Source: Desulfovibrio subterraneus (GTDB taxonomy: Bacteria; Desulfobacterota; Desulfovibrionia; Desulfovibrionales; Desulfovibrionaceae). From it: a stretch of DNA of 64,000 nucleotides. Every line of letters begins with the position of its first letter. Positions within the stretch are counted from its first letter, which is position 1. The stretch spans positions 547,021 through 611,020 of the forward strand of contig NZ_BLVO01000016.1 in NCBI RefSeq assembly GCF_013340285.1, in the 5' to 3' direction. Positions 8,790 to 17,582 of the stretch are shown here, one piece after another. Position numbers and translations under genes: made by a program. The notes below the pieces were generated by a model. It searched no databases and was not told where the DNA came from. It saw only the letters and a list, made by a program, of their open reading frames with translations.

Positions 8790-10118
8790 GTGACCAGAAA
8801 GTATGCCGCAAAACCCGTCCGGAGCCCCAAGCGGACCGGCACTGCCGAATCTGCCCCGCAATCTTCCGCCCGTTCGTTCAGGCTTGTGTGCAAGCCGGAC
8901 CAGCGCCCGCTTGTTGAAGATCTGCTCAGGGCGCAGGGCTATGACTTTGAACCGGAACCTTTTTCGGAATGGTGCCGCAGGCTCACTGTAGAGCCACGCC
9001 CGCTCGGTTCCAGCCTTGCCGCTTTTTTCGGGCTTATCTACATTCAGGACCGTTCTTCCATGCTGCCGCCGCTGGCCCTTAATCCTGTTGCGGGTAGTGC
9101 CGTGCTGGACATGTGCGCAAGCCCCGGCAGCAAGACGGGTTTTCTCGGCCAGCTTGTGGGGCCGGATGGCTTTGTCATGGGCAACGAGCCCAACCACGCC
9201 CGCCTTGCCACCCTGCGCCAGAATCTGTTCACCCTGAACCTGCTGCACTCTGCCACCTGCTCGTACGGTGGCGAGGCGCTGCCCCTGCCTTCCGGCATGT
9301 GGCAGCAGATTCAGCTGGACCCGCCGTGCAGCGGCTGGGGGACGGTTGAGCGGCACCCCGACGTGCTCAAGCTGTGGCAGGGGGACAAGGTTAAGCCCCT
9401 TGTGGGCATTCAACGTAAGCTTCTGGAAGAGGCAGAACGCCTGCTCGCACCGGGCGGGCGGGTGGTCTTTTCCACCTGCACCACCAACGTGCAGGAAAAT
9501 GAGGAGCAGGTGCTGTGGGCAAAGGAAACGCTGGGGTTGGAAGTGGACCCCATTACGCCCTTTGCCGGATTCACCTTTGAGGCGCCCTATCTTGCAGGCT
9601 GCGAAGGCACCTTGCGGGTGGATTCTGAAGCCTCGGGCGCGCAGGGTTTCTATATCGCGGCCTTCCGCAAGCCGGCAACGGCTCCCGTGCGTGACGATGA
9701 GCAGGTGTATGAAACGGGGCTCGCGGCCGATATTCTGCCCCGCCACCATCTCACCATGCCCGGTGTGGACCCCGATCTGCTGCCGGAAGGCGAAATCGCC
9801 GTGGTGAATGAGCAGGCTATTTTTCTGCAGCAGTTCGCGCTGGACCATTTCCCCAGACAGTTCCGCTGGCGCGGGTTTTCCCTCGGCAAGGCAGCGGCCG
9901 GAGAAGTGCGTCCTTCCCCCCGCCTGCGCACCCTCATGCCGGACTACGCCGAGGGCAACGGCATAAACATGGACGAGCCCGCCCCCATTCAGGCCCTGCT
10001 CACCGGTCAGAGCCTTACCGTGGATACTACGGAAAAAGAGCTTGGCCTCTACTTCCGCGGCCTGCCGCTGGGCAGACTGCGCGTGAAGGGGAAGCGGGCC
10101 TTGTGGTCGGAGAAGTAG
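8790..10118 (+). CDS. RsmB/RsmF-like RNA (cytosine-C5)-methyltransferase
   Basis: This 442-residue protein of the NOL1/NOP2/Sun family shows the SAM-binding motif CASPGSKT at about residue 110, LDPPCSGWGT with one catalytic Cys, and FSTCTTNVQENE with the second. These are the two cysteines of 5-methylcytosine RNA methyltransferases. A C-terminal ~120-residue extension (PGVDPDLLPEG onward, ending LPLGRLRVKGKRALW) resembles the PUA-like tail of RsmF/YebU. The start is GTG at 8790 with CGGAG upstream; a nearby ATG at 8771 is out of frame. It is probably an rRNA methyltransferase; the target base cannot be read from sequence. Confidence 0.88.
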   Translation: MTRKYAAKPVRSPKRTGTAESAPQSSARSFRLVCKPDQRPLVEDLLRAQGYDFEPEPFSEWCRRLTVEPRPLGSSLAAFFGLIYIQDRSSMLPPLALNPVAGSAVLDMCASPGSKTGFLGQLVGPDGFVMGNEPNHARLATLRQNLFTLNLLHSATCSYGGEALPLPSGMWQQIQLDPPCSGWGTVERHPDVLKLWQGDKVKPLVGIQRKLLEEAERLLAPGGRVVFSTCTTNVQENEEQVLWAKETLGLEVDPITPFAGFTFEAPYLAGCEGTLRVDSEASGAQGFYIAAFRKPATAPVRDDEQVYETGLAADILPRHHLTMPGVDPDLLPEGEIAVVNEQAIFLQQFALDHFPRQFRWRGFSLGKAAAGEVRPSPRLRTLMPDYAEGNGINMDEPAPIQALLTGQSLTVDTTEKELGLYFRGLPLGRLRVKGKRALWSEK

Positions 10119-10165
10119 TACGCTTTTCATCGCTCCGGCCTGATATTGCCGCTGTTTGAAAATCG

Positions 10166-10204
10166 AACCGGCCCTGCGGAAATGTTCCGCAGGGCCGGTT
10201 TTTT
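10166..10204 (+). terminator. Intrinsic terminator of the methyltransferase gene
   Basis: A 14-bp perfect stem AACCGGCCCTGCGG / CCGCAGGGCCGGTT with a 7-base loop is followed by TTTT. Confidence 0.92.
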
Positions 10205-10292
10205 ACTATTCCGGAAGGAATCAGGAGGCGGGAGCCGGACAGCGGGAGTTAGCCCTCCGGGCTGCTATCATGGCTCAGGCAGCTCTTCCCCG

Positions 10293-10592
10293 TTAATCAT
10301 CCACATACTGCGCCAGCACGTCGATGACCTTCTCGATGGGGTCCTTGCGGCCTTCGGGGGCATCGCGCAGCGCATCTATATGACAGCGCAGAATGTAGCG
10401 GCGCAGAATGAGCTTGCTGGCAGACTGCAGGGCAGAGCGGGCGGCGCGGACCTGCACGAGGATGTCCTCGCATTCCTTGCCGTCCTCGATCATGCGCTGG
10501 ATGCCGCGAATCTGGCCTTCTATGCGTTTAAGCCGTTTCTGAACGTTCTGTTTGACGGCTTCCTGTTCCTTGTTCATTTCGACTTCGTTCAT
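10293..10592 (-). CDS. CsoR/RcnR/FrmR-family sensor with a C-Y-C fingerprint
   Basis: This is a 99-residue all-helical DUF156 repressor. The ATG at 10592 is chosen for AAGGAG 7 bases upstream. RLKRIEGQIRGIQRMI is the family's DNA-binding helix. In copper-sensing CsoR the ligands are Cys, His 25 residues later and Cys 29 residues later. Here Cys41 and Cys70 keep the 29-residue spacing but the His position is Tyr66. Loss of the His with both Cys retained is the pattern of CstR-type persulfide sensors rather than copper or formaldehyde sensors. No export or sulfur-transfer gene lies beside it, so the target is unknown and it may act in trans. Confidence 0.85.
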   Translation of the reverse strand: MNEVEMNKEQEAVKQNVQKRLKRIEGQIRGIQRMIEDGKECEDILVQVRAARSALQSASKLILRRYILRCHIDALRDAPEGRKDPIEKVIDVLAQYVDD

Positions 10593-10790
10593 GGACACTC
10601 CTTGCAGGTGGTCGCTCTCGATTTCCTGTAGAGGGGAGAGCGAACGGGACACAGTGCAACTTTTTGAAAAAAGCTGCAACTCATACCCCGGAGACAGGAA
10701 TTCGGCTGGTGACGGAATGCGGGATGCCCTTTCACGTTCTTTCACCGTGCCGCCGATACTGCCGCAACGTGTCCGGAACCGGATGCGCTT

Positions 10791-12080
10791 CTATTTCTTC
10801 ATGTCTTTCATGCGTTTCATGTGCTGCTGCATAAGACCCTTGCGCGGGCCGACCTGTCTGGTACCGTTCAGATAGGGCATAACCTGATCATAAATGCGGT
10901 CACGATTATCCGGTACAAACAGGTTGGGGTAGTTGGTGCCGCCCTGCGATGTCATGGCAGCGAACACACGCTGGTAGTAGATGTCGTTCTTCAGGTCGGG
11001 CAGGGCGAATATGCCCAGACGTGCCGGAGCAAGGTAGCGCGGCACCTTCTGCCCGGGCTGGCCGCCGGAGAAGATGATGGACTGGTACGTGCCGTCTTTC
11101 ATCATGTAGTTGTAGAACTTCTCGGCAGCAGCTGCGGTGGCGGGGGCCATGTCCTTGCGGGCGATATAGGCGTCACCCAGAATGACATTGCGGGTCACGG
11201 CCCCCACGGGCAGCGGAGAAATATACCACTCTGCAGGGCTGGCACCATACTGCATCAGGTACCACATGCTTTCGGAAAAGCCCTGCATGGCCGCATAGTC
11301 ACCCTTGACCGTGCGCTCGAAAATGGGGGTGAAGTCGTTGTAATAGGTGCCGTCCACGCAGGGGTTTTTGCCGTTTTCTATGCACAGGTCGGAGGCCACG
11401 GCAACACTGCGGGCATTGACAGGTTCAACAGGTCCCACAATGGCGGGCAGCAGGTCACTGACCTGCGGGCGGAATTGCCCCCATGACTGCGTGTAGTAGA
11501 GCACGAGATAGGAATTGCCCGCATAGTTTCCGGCAAGCCCCGGGCCTTGCGGCTTGGCGGCGCGGATGCGGCGGTACATGTCCTTCACGCCCTGCGCCTC
11601 GGTGATGTTCTTGTCGCGGGAGATGAGAAAGTTGCCGCACAGCCAGTGGGGCACACCGTAGCGCACACCCTTGACCGTGGTGCCCTGTACGATGAGCGGA
11701 TGCCAGTCGTCGCGGGTGAAGGTCTGGGGGCGAATCACACCCTCAAGGGCAAGGTCGCCCATCATGATGGTATCCGTCTCCACGATATGCGCACCGCCGC
11801 GGTCCGTGGGGTTGGTGAGCAGGCCCCGCAGGAAGGGGAGTTCATACATGTCGCCGACGGACGCCGTGACAAGCACAAGGTCGATATCGGGATTTTCCTT
11901 TTCAAACCCCTGCTCCACAATGGAGAGCATGGTGTCGAAGCTGCCCGGAATGTCGGGATAGGGAACCACTTTCAGCACCGTGCGTTGCGGACCTGCCACG
12001 GCACATGCGGCAAGCATGACAAGGCACAGGGCGGAGGCCATAACGGTTGATAAACGCCTAACCTGTTGTCTGAACGGCAT
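10791..12080 (-). CDS. Thiaminase-I-like (thiamine pyridinylase) lipoprotein
   Basis: The 429-residue protein starts with an exported lipoprotein signal (LAAC, lipidated Cys at residue 26) and has a periplasmic-binding-protein fold. From memory of the Paenibacillus/Clostridium thiaminase I sequence, several blocks line up: TVLKVVPYPDIP at the mature start; GVRYGVPHWLCGNFLISR around residues 138-155, where the enzyme has its Cys nucleophile; GFSESM around residue 270, where the enzyme has its Glu base; and PRYLAPAR near the C-terminus. Cys148 and Glu270 are therefore candidate catalytic residues. Thiaminase I breaks thiamine at the methylene bridge. A thiamine- or pyrimidine-binding protein without catalysis is the alternative. 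The ribosome site is AAGGAG. Confidence 0.65.
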   Translation of the reverse strand: MPFRQQVRRLSTVMASALCLVMLAACAVAGPQRTVLKVVPYPDIPGSFDTMLSIVEQGFEKENPDIDLVLVTASVGDMYELPFLRGLLTNPTDRGGAHIVETDTIMMGDLALEGVIRPQTFTRDDWHPLIVQGTTVKGVRYGVPHWLCGNFLISRDKNITEAQGVKDMYRRIRAAKPQGPGLAGNYAGNSYLVLYYTQSWGQFRPQVSDLLPAIVGPVEPVNARSVAVASDLCIENGKNPCVDGTYYNDFTPIFERTVKGDYAAMQGFSESMWYLMQYGASPAEWYISPLPVGAVTRNVILGDAYIARKDMAPATAAAAEKFYNYMMKDGTYQSIIFSGGQPGQKVPRYLAPARLGIFALPDLKNDIYYQRVFAAMTSQGGTNYPNLFVPDNRDRIYDQVMPYLNGTRQVGPRKGLMQQHMKRMKDMKK

Positions 12081-12173
12081 GTCTCTCTCCTTGCGGGATG
12101 GATTGTTGCTGTATCCTTTAGTCTATATGGCAGGTTTTTGGCAAGGCGGTGCCTGAGAGATGGCCGGAAATGC

Positions 12174-12207
12174 GACGTCCGGCAGATGTCATCACCTGCC
12201 GGACGTC
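12174..12207 (-). terminator. Strong hairpin after the cytochrome pair (no T-run)
   Basis: Near-perfect arms GACGTCCGGCAG and CTGCCGGACGTC enclose a ~10-base loop. It lies 28 bases past the stop of the cytochrome b gene. There is no T-run on either strand, so it may stabilise the mRNA end or act as a weak terminator. Confidence 0.5.
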
Positions 12208-12234
12208 TGTGGCGCCGCTGAAGAGAGCGGAGGG

Positions 12235-12861
12235 TTATGGCCTGGAATCATGCGCCGGAGCATCGTGCTCCAGCACCTCGTAGCCGGTGAACATGGCCTT
12301 GATATGCGCTCCGACAGTGTGGCCGGTGGTGGTCATGTACACATGCACGATGACGAAGACGAGAAAGGCGAAAGCCCCAGCGGTATGCAGCAGGGCAACG
12401 GTCTGCAGTTCCCATCCCCAGCCCATCTGCGGCCACTGGTTGTAGAAGTAATACAGGTAGCCTGTGAGCATCTGGTAGGGAACGAGCAGAGAAACCAGCC
12501 CGAGGTAGGTAATGCGCTGCAGCGGGTTGTGTTTTACGCGTTCGGACTTGGGCACGGGGTGCGGTTCACCCTTGAATATGCCCACGCTGTAATAGCGGAT
12601 GACTTCGAACATCTTCACGAAGGTGGGGACATAGTGCTTCCACTCGCCCGTTGTGAAGATCCAGAAGACGATGAAGGCGTAGAGAACGAACCAGGTCCAC
12701 GCGCAGAAGTTGTGTACGGTGAAGGCGTCTTCGAATCCGAACAGGGAGTATGTGCCGTGTATTTCGAATCCCGTGACGAGCAGGGTGAGGATGAGCAGCC
12801 CCTGCGCCCAATGCCAGAACCGTTCAAACCGGGTGTAGAGATACAGTTTTCTTTCGGCCAT
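12235..12861 (-). CDS. Cytochrome b subunit (b561/HydC-type membrane anchor)
   Basis: This 208-residue integral membrane protein has four predicted helices: WHWAQGLLILTLLVTG; an NFCAWTWFVLYAFIVFWIF region; ITYLGLVSLLVPYQMLTGYLY; and LLHTAGAFAFLVFVIVHVYM. His residues in the first helix (FWHWAQG), at the second (VHNFC) and in the last (LLHTAG, VIVHVYM) fit the bis-His ligation of two b hemes in formate-dehydrogenase-gamma or Ni/Fe-hydrogenase cytochrome b subunits. It follows the octaheme cytochrome by 10 bases, with AGGAG before its ATG. The pair should move electrons between the quinone pool and the periplasmic cytochrome. Confidence 0.85.
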   Translation of the reverse strand: MAERKLYLYTRFERFWHWAQGLLILTLLVTGFEIHGTYSLFGFEDAFTVHNFCAWTWFVLYAFIVFWIFTTGEWKHYVPTFVKMFEVIRYYSVGIFKGEPHPVPKSERVKHNPLQRITYLGLVSLLVPYQMLTGYLYYFYNQWPQMGWGWELQTVALLHTAGAFAFLVFVIVHVYMTTTGHTVGAHIKAMFTGYEVLEHDAPAHDSRP

Positions 12862-12871
12862 GGTAGTTCTC

Positions 12872-14515
12872 CTATTCCTGCTTGCCGCGTGAGAGTGTGC
12901 GCAGCAGCCCGTGTCCCAGAACGCCTATGAGGGCGGCAAGGGTGCCGATCCAGCCTATTTTGTCCAGCATGCCGTTATGATCTCTGCCGGGCATGTAGAA
13001 GCCTTCCAGCGTAGCCAGCCTGCCTTCTCTTGCATGGCAGTCGCCGCAGTGCAGGGATTTTTCCTTGGGGGTCACCATGTGGGTGACGGGGTAATGGTAT
13101 TCGGTGGAGACGAAGCCGTATTCCCCGCTGTAGGGAATGCCCGCAGCAGCCATGCCCGTGGCAATGGCCTTGTTCCAGTCGAAATTCTTCCAGTAGGCCG
13201 TGTCGTCCTTGCCGAAGAGATGCGGAATGGCAAGGGTGTTGTGCACTTTGTCATAGGGCTGCTTGCCGCGGTGGACGCGGATGGGGAAGATGCGGGCATT
13301 GGGATCGCTCCTGTCACCGAGCACCCTGTTCACCTTGACCACCTGCGTCGGGTTGATGGAGTCTGTGGCAAGCACGTAATCCATGCGCCCGTTATACCAC
13401 ATGTATTCCGGATCAACGTTGGTAGCCCAGACAAATGCGCCCTTCATGGAATCGTATACGGGCCTGTCATAGGCACCCATTATCTTGTAGGGCTTGCCTT
13501 CCTTCATGCGTCCGGCCTGCGACCAGTCCCACGAAATCTTGGTGGGCAGCACGCGGGCGTAGGCGGGAATGTGACAGGTCTGGCAGGCTACTCTGTCCGT
13601 ATGGTCGTTGGCCTTGTGCCCTGCCTTGTGCGGCTTGTCCGTGTGGCACGATTCGCACGAGATGCGTTTGACAAGGTCGTTTTCGATAAGGCTTGTGCGC
13701 TCGGTATATGCGGGCTTCTTGTAACTGCGCCCTGCGATGAAGTGAGCTTCGGTCGTATGACATCGCTGGCAGGTGAAGTTTGCACCTTCCGCATTCATGT
13801 GCACGTCCAGATCGCGGCTGGGTTTGAGCATGGACGAATCAAGGTCGCCGTGCTTCACACCGTCACCGCCACCCCCGTAGAAATGGCAGTTGCCGCAGTT
13901 GTCACGGGCAGGCCGCGCCACCGAGGCTGCAACGACACGGTAGTCCGGCGGCACAAAGGTCTCCTTGCCGAAGGGGGTGGGTTCCTTCACCGGATAACCG
14001 GCCATGGTGGGGAATTTCTTGTAGGTGCCTGTGGAATCGTGGCAGACGAGACAGTCTACCCGTTCGGCGCTGGAAAAATCAAAGCTGGCATCCTTCCATC
14101 CGTATCCGGCGTGGCATGATGTGCAGCGTGGCTGGTTGGAATGCACGGATATGCAGAAATTGTTCAGGGTAAGACCGTTCTTGCCCATTTTGCGTTCCGT
14201 GTCTGCGGGGTCAATCCACATCCAGTGGATGGTTTTGTGTACCTGCATGGCCGCTTCGTTATGGCAGGTGAGGCAGGCTGCGGTCACTTCTTCCGGCGAG
14301 GTAAAGTCGCGTTGCAGGGCCTGATGCTTGCTGTGGTCTGCCGTTATCCAGCGTTTGGGCTGCTGCACGACCTTGCGCGCTTCTGCTGCGCCGTAAGTAC
14401 GGTAGTCGTATTGCGCAGCCTGCGAAGAAGATTGCCAGATAATGCCTGCAACAAGACAGACCATAAGGCCGCCTGCGGCGTGAAGAAGGGAGCGTTTTCT
14501 GTGGCAGGTACTCAT
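12872..14515 (-). CDS. Octaheme c-type cytochrome, tetrathionate-reductase (OTR) family
   Basis: The 547-residue protein has an N-terminal signal/anchor (GLMVCLVAGIIW) and a C-terminal helix (IGWIGTLAALIGVLGHGLL). Eight CXXCH heme sites are present: CLTCH, CTSCH, CLVCH, CGNCH, CQRCH, CESCH, CQTCH and CGDCH. The layout and AGYGWKD after the second site match the OTR family, where a Lys is the distal ligand of the active-site heme; Lys141 is the candidate. Known relatives reduce tetrathionate, nitrite or hydroxylamine in vitro, but the natural substrate is unclear. The start at 14515 has GGAGG 6 bases upstream. It is followed by the cytochrome b gene, so it likely takes electrons from, or gives them to, menaquinone. 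Confidence 0.87.
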   Translation of the reverse strand: MSTCHRKRSLLHAAGGLMVCLVAGIIWQSSSQAAQYDYRTYGAAEARKVVQQPKRWITADHSKHQALQRDFTSPEEVTAACLTCHNEAAMQVHKTIHWMWIDPADTERKMGKNGLTLNNFCISVHSNQPRCTSCHAGYGWKDASFDFSSAERVDCLVCHDSTGTYKKFPTMAGYPVKEPTPFGKETFVPPDYRVVAASVARPARDNCGNCHFYGGGGDGVKHGDLDSSMLKPSRDLDVHMNAEGANFTCQRCHTTEAHFIAGRSYKKPAYTERTSLIENDLVKRISCESCHTDKPHKAGHKANDHTDRVACQTCHIPAYARVLPTKISWDWSQAGRMKEGKPYKIMGAYDRPVYDSMKGAFVWATNVDPEYMWYNGRMDYVLATDSINPTQVVKVNRVLGDRSDPNARIFPIRVHRGKQPYDKVHNTLAIPHLFGKDDTAYWKNFDWNKAIATGMAAAGIPYSGEYGFVSTEYHYPVTHMVTPKEKSLHCGDCHAREGRLATLEGFYMPGRDHNGMLDKIGWIGTLAALIGVLGHGLLRTLSRGKQE

Positions 14516-14585
14516 GAATTGCCTCCGCAATCTACAGTTGGAACATAAGTAAGTATTCACTCCTGTCAGATGGATGGTCAGAATC

Positions 14586-14615
14586 ACTATACCCGGAAGA
14601 AGAAAAAATGTGCAA
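14586..14615 (-). promoter_or_regulatory. Probable sigma-70 promoter of the cytochrome operon
   Basis: On the minus strand TTGCAC, an 18-base spacer and TATAGT lie about 70 bases before the octaheme cytochrome start. Confidence 0.5.
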
Positions 14616-14954
14616 TACCCCTGAAAGTTATCTACCTGTCCGGTCGGGTTGAGGGGGAGCTCCTGTGCAGGCTGGGATGGTGGAAATTCAGGGTGTTATG
14701 TTCCGGTCACGAACGCGGGGAGTGCTCCTCTGCTCCATGATTATTTCCGGAAAAAACAGGGGGTATGTGTTTTTCCCACTGCGGAAGCTGTTTTGTGTTG
14801 CCGGCCCGCTGCCTGCTGCCCGCAGCCTGTTGTCGGAGGTCGGGATTAGGCTGGCAAGATACTATGCCCGGGTATGCATGGCGTACGCGGGCGGGTCTTT
14901 CATTGAAACGTGCGCCCGATGTGCGGGCCGTGTGTAAACGTTGGGGCGGCAAAG
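14616..14954. other. Intergenic gap, no gene seen
   Basis: This lies between the cytochrome promoter and the topA terminator. Short open frames exist on the plus strand but lack ribosome sites and recognisable proteins. It may hold upstream control sites for the cytochrome operon. Confidence 0.3.
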
Positions 14955-14987
14955 CAAAACCGCCGTGATGCTGGGCATCACGGCGGT
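14955..14987 (-). terminator. Intrinsic terminator of topA
   Basis: Reading minus, a 12-bp perfect stem ACCGCCGTGATG / CATCACGGCGGT with a 5-base loop runs into TTTTG. Confidence 0.85.
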
Positions 14988-15023
14988 GAATTGCGTGGTA
15001 TGGCCGGATTTCCCGGCGCGGGG

Positions 15024-17297
15024 CTATTCTTCCGAATCGTCGGAGGATTCGTTGTCCCCGCCGAGAGAGCGGGTGTAGCGGCAGCTCTTTTCCGGACAGG
15101 CAATATGCTTGCCGCGGGCTTTGGTGGTCTTGATGGTCAGCACCTTGGAATCGCACTGCGGGCAGGGTTCGTCCACGGGCCAGTCCCAGAGGGCGAAATC
15201 GCACTTGGGGTACTGGTTGCAGGAGTAGAATATCTTGCCACGCTTGGAGCTTTTTTCCACCAGCATGCCGGTTTCGCAGCGGGGGCATTTCACGCCCGTT
15301 GAGAACGGCTCGGTATGCTTGCAGTCGGGATAGCCGGAGCAGGCAATGAAGCGGCTGCCGGTGCGCGCCTTCTTAACTATGAGGTCTTTGCCGCACTCAG
15401 GGCAGGTGCCTGCCTTTTCGGGCTCTTCCTGCGGGCGTTCCACTATCTGGATGTTTCCGTCTTCATCGCGGGTGAAGTTCGTGGTGTTCTTGCAGTCCGG
15501 GTAGCCGGAGCAGGCAAGGAAGGTGCCTGCCTTGCCGAACTTGATGATCATGGGTTTGCCGCATTCGGAGCAGATCACTTCCGTGGTCAGGCCCTGTTTT
15601 ACGGCTTCCATTTCCGACGAGGCTTTTTCCAGCGTGGGGTCAAAGTCCTTCACGAAGTCCTTGAGCAGGTCCACCCAGTTCTGTTCGCCTTCTGCAACCT
15701 TGTCGAGCGCGTCTTCCATCTGTGCGGTAAAGCCCACGTCCATGAGGGTGACAAAGTGCATGCTGAGTTTTTCGCATACAACGCGCCCAAGGTCTGTGGG
15801 TATGAAGTGCTTGTCTTCCAGCGAGGTGTAGTCGCGGTCGATGAGGGTGGAGATGATGGAGGCGTAGGTGGAAGGACGGCCGATGCCCTTTTCTTCCAGC
15901 TCACGCACCAGCGATGCTTCCGTATAGCGCGGGGGCGGCTGGGTGAACTTCTGTTCCTTTTCAAAATTGGTCAGCGAGACGAGCTGGCCCTCTTCCAGCT
16001 TGGGCAGCTCTTCGGTCTCGGTTCCCTTCTGCGGGGAAACAGCAAGAAAACCGGGAAAGAGCATGCGTTCGCCCTTGGCGCGCCATTGGGTGTTGGCTGC
16101 GGCCACGGTAACGGCGGTGTCGTGGAATTCGGCCGATGCCATCTGCGAGGCCACAAAGCGCTGCCAGATGAGCTTGTACAGGCTGTGCTGCTCACGGGGG
16201 AGCAGGTTGTGGACCATGTCAGGCGTCAGGCTCACATCAACGGGGCGGATGGCTTCATGCGCGTCCTGAGCCGCAGACTTGGTTTTGTAGAAGCGGGGCT
16301 TCTCAGGCAGATATTCCTTGCCGTACATGTCGCCGATGAGGGCAAGCGCGGCCTGCTGCGCCTCGTCCGCAATGCGCACGGAGTCGGTACGCATATAGGT
16401 GATGAGCGCCACGGTGCCCTGCTCGCCCAGTTCCACACCTTCGTACAGGCGCTGGGCAATGGACATGGTGCGCTTGGCGGAATAGCCGAGCCGCTGGCTG
16501 GCAAGCTGCTGCAGGGTGGATGTGATGAACGGCGGCTGGGGATGGCGCAGGCGCTTTTTCTCTTCCACCTTTTCAACCGTGAACTGCGTGTTGCTGTCCT
16601 TTACGGTTGCTTCGATGGCGGATGCGGTTTCAGCGTCGCCCACCACGGGCTTTTTGCCGTCCACCTTGTGCAGTTCAGCACGGAAGGGCGGCGGCGTGGC
16701 ACCGGAAAGTTCCACGCGCAGTGTCCAGTATTCTTCCGCGGTAAAGGCGTGGCGTTCTGCCTCGCGGTCCACGATAAGGCGCAGCGCAACGGATTGCACA
16801 CGCCCTGCGGAGATGCCTCGCTTCACCTTTTTCCAGAGCAGGGGGGAGAGTTTATACCCCACAAGGCGGTCCAGAACGCGGCGGGCCTGCTGTGCGTCGA
16901 AAAGGTTCTCGTTGAGCGGGCGGGGGTTCTCCAGTGCTTCACGCACTGCGCGGGCGGTGATTTCGTTGAACTGGATGCGGCTGATGTTCTGGTTTTCCTT
17001 TCTGATCAGCTCTGCCACGTGCCATGCAATGGCCTCGCCCTCGCGGTCGGGGTCGGGTGCGAGATAGACGTTGTCCGCGCTGGCTGCGGCATCGCGCAGT
17101 GCGTTAACAACTTTCTGCTTTCCCTGTATGACCTGATACTTGGGCTTGAAGTCCTTTGCTTCGTCCACGCCAAGGTCCTTGGTGGGCAGATCACGTACAT
17201 GGCCCACGCTTGCGTGCACCATATAGTTGCGCCCGAGGAATTTCTTGATGGTTTTCACCTTGGCTGGTGATTCCACGATAATCAGGTCTTTGCCCAT
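15024..17297 (-). CDS. topA: DNA topoisomerase I
   Basis: The protein is 757 residues from the ATG at 17297 (AGGA 7 bases upstream). The TOPRIM domain begins LIIVESPAKVKTIKKFLG, the standard TopA start, with the acidic DPDREGEAIAWH motif. The catalytic Tyr lies in ITYMRTDSVR. The C-terminus carries zinc-ribbon repeats: CSECGKPM...CSGYPDC, CPECGKDL...CSGYPDC, CPRCETGM...CNQYPKC and CPQCDSKV...CPEKSC. The enzyme relaxes negative supercoils. An upstream in-frame start at 17498 would add 67 non-homologous residues and cross a tandem repeat, so it is rejected. Confidence 0.97.
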   Translation of the reverse strand: MGKDLIIVESPAKVKTIKKFLGRNYMVHASVGHVRDLPTKDLGVDEAKDFKPKYQVIQGKQKVVNALRDAAASADNVYLAPDPDREGEAIAWHVAELIRKENQNISRIQFNEITARAVREALENPRPLNENLFDAQQARRVLDRLVGYKLSPLLWKKVKRGISAGRVQSVALRLIVDREAERHAFTAEEYWTLRVELSGATPPPFRAELHKVDGKKPVVGDAETASAIEATVKDSNTQFTVEKVEEKKRLRHPQPPFITSTLQQLASQRLGYSAKRTMSIAQRLYEGVELGEQGTVALITYMRTDSVRIADEAQQAALALIGDMYGKEYLPEKPRFYKTKSAAQDAHEAIRPVDVSLTPDMVHNLLPREQHSLYKLIWQRFVASQMASAEFHDTAVTVAAANTQWRAKGERMLFPGFLAVSPQKGTETEELPKLEEGQLVSLTNFEKEQKFTQPPPRYTEASLVRELEEKGIGRPSTYASIISTLIDRDYTSLEDKHFIPTDLGRVVCEKLSMHFVTLMDVGFTAQMEDALDKVAEGEQNWVDLLKDFVKDFDPTLEKASSEMEAVKQGLTTEVICSECGKPMIIKFGKAGTFLACSGYPDCKNTTNFTRDEDGNIQIVERPQEEPEKAGTCPECGKDLIVKKARTGSRFIACSGYPDCKHTEPFSTGVKCPRCETGMLVEKSSKRGKIFYSCNQYPKCDFALWDWPVDEPCPQCDSKVLTIKTTKARGKHIACPEKSCRYTRSLGGDNESSDDSEE

Positions 17298-17429
17298 GGA
17301 ATGTCCTGTCGTCCGTTGATGTTTCCCGGAGGCTTGCTTAGAGTCGCGCCGGAATGACGGTGTGTCGTTCCGGCTGCTGGAGTTGCTTTCCGGGCCGGAG
17401 GTGTTCATGATATAGAGAGTCGCAAGCGA

Positions 17430-17470
17430 GCTGCATGTTGTGCTGCATGTGTGCTGCATGTTGTGCTGCT
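17430..17470. repeat. 12-bp tandem repeat in the topA / M48 divergent region
   Basis: About 3.5 units of GCTGCATGTTGT (one unit loses a T) lie between the divergent topA and M48 genes. It probably lies in the topA leader or promoter. Copy number could vary by slippage. Confidence 0.7.
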
Positions 17471-17582
17471 TTGCTTCAGCTAGGGGAAAATACGACAAAT
17501 GCCAACCTCGTCAAGTCACGTTTTCCCCGTTCCGAAACGGTGTTCCTCTATGTGGTCGCTAGATATAACAGGAAAATATGCA

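Noticed and set aside
12141-12165. GGTGCCTGAGAGA sequence recalling a TPP riboswitch near the thiaminase-like gene
   Set aside because: It is on the opposite strand to the gene and the rest of the TPP aptamer (CCTGAT...GTAATACC-type segment) is missing.
15315-17270. Long plus-strand open frame opposite topA
   Set aside because: Shadow of topA; no domain or ribosome site.
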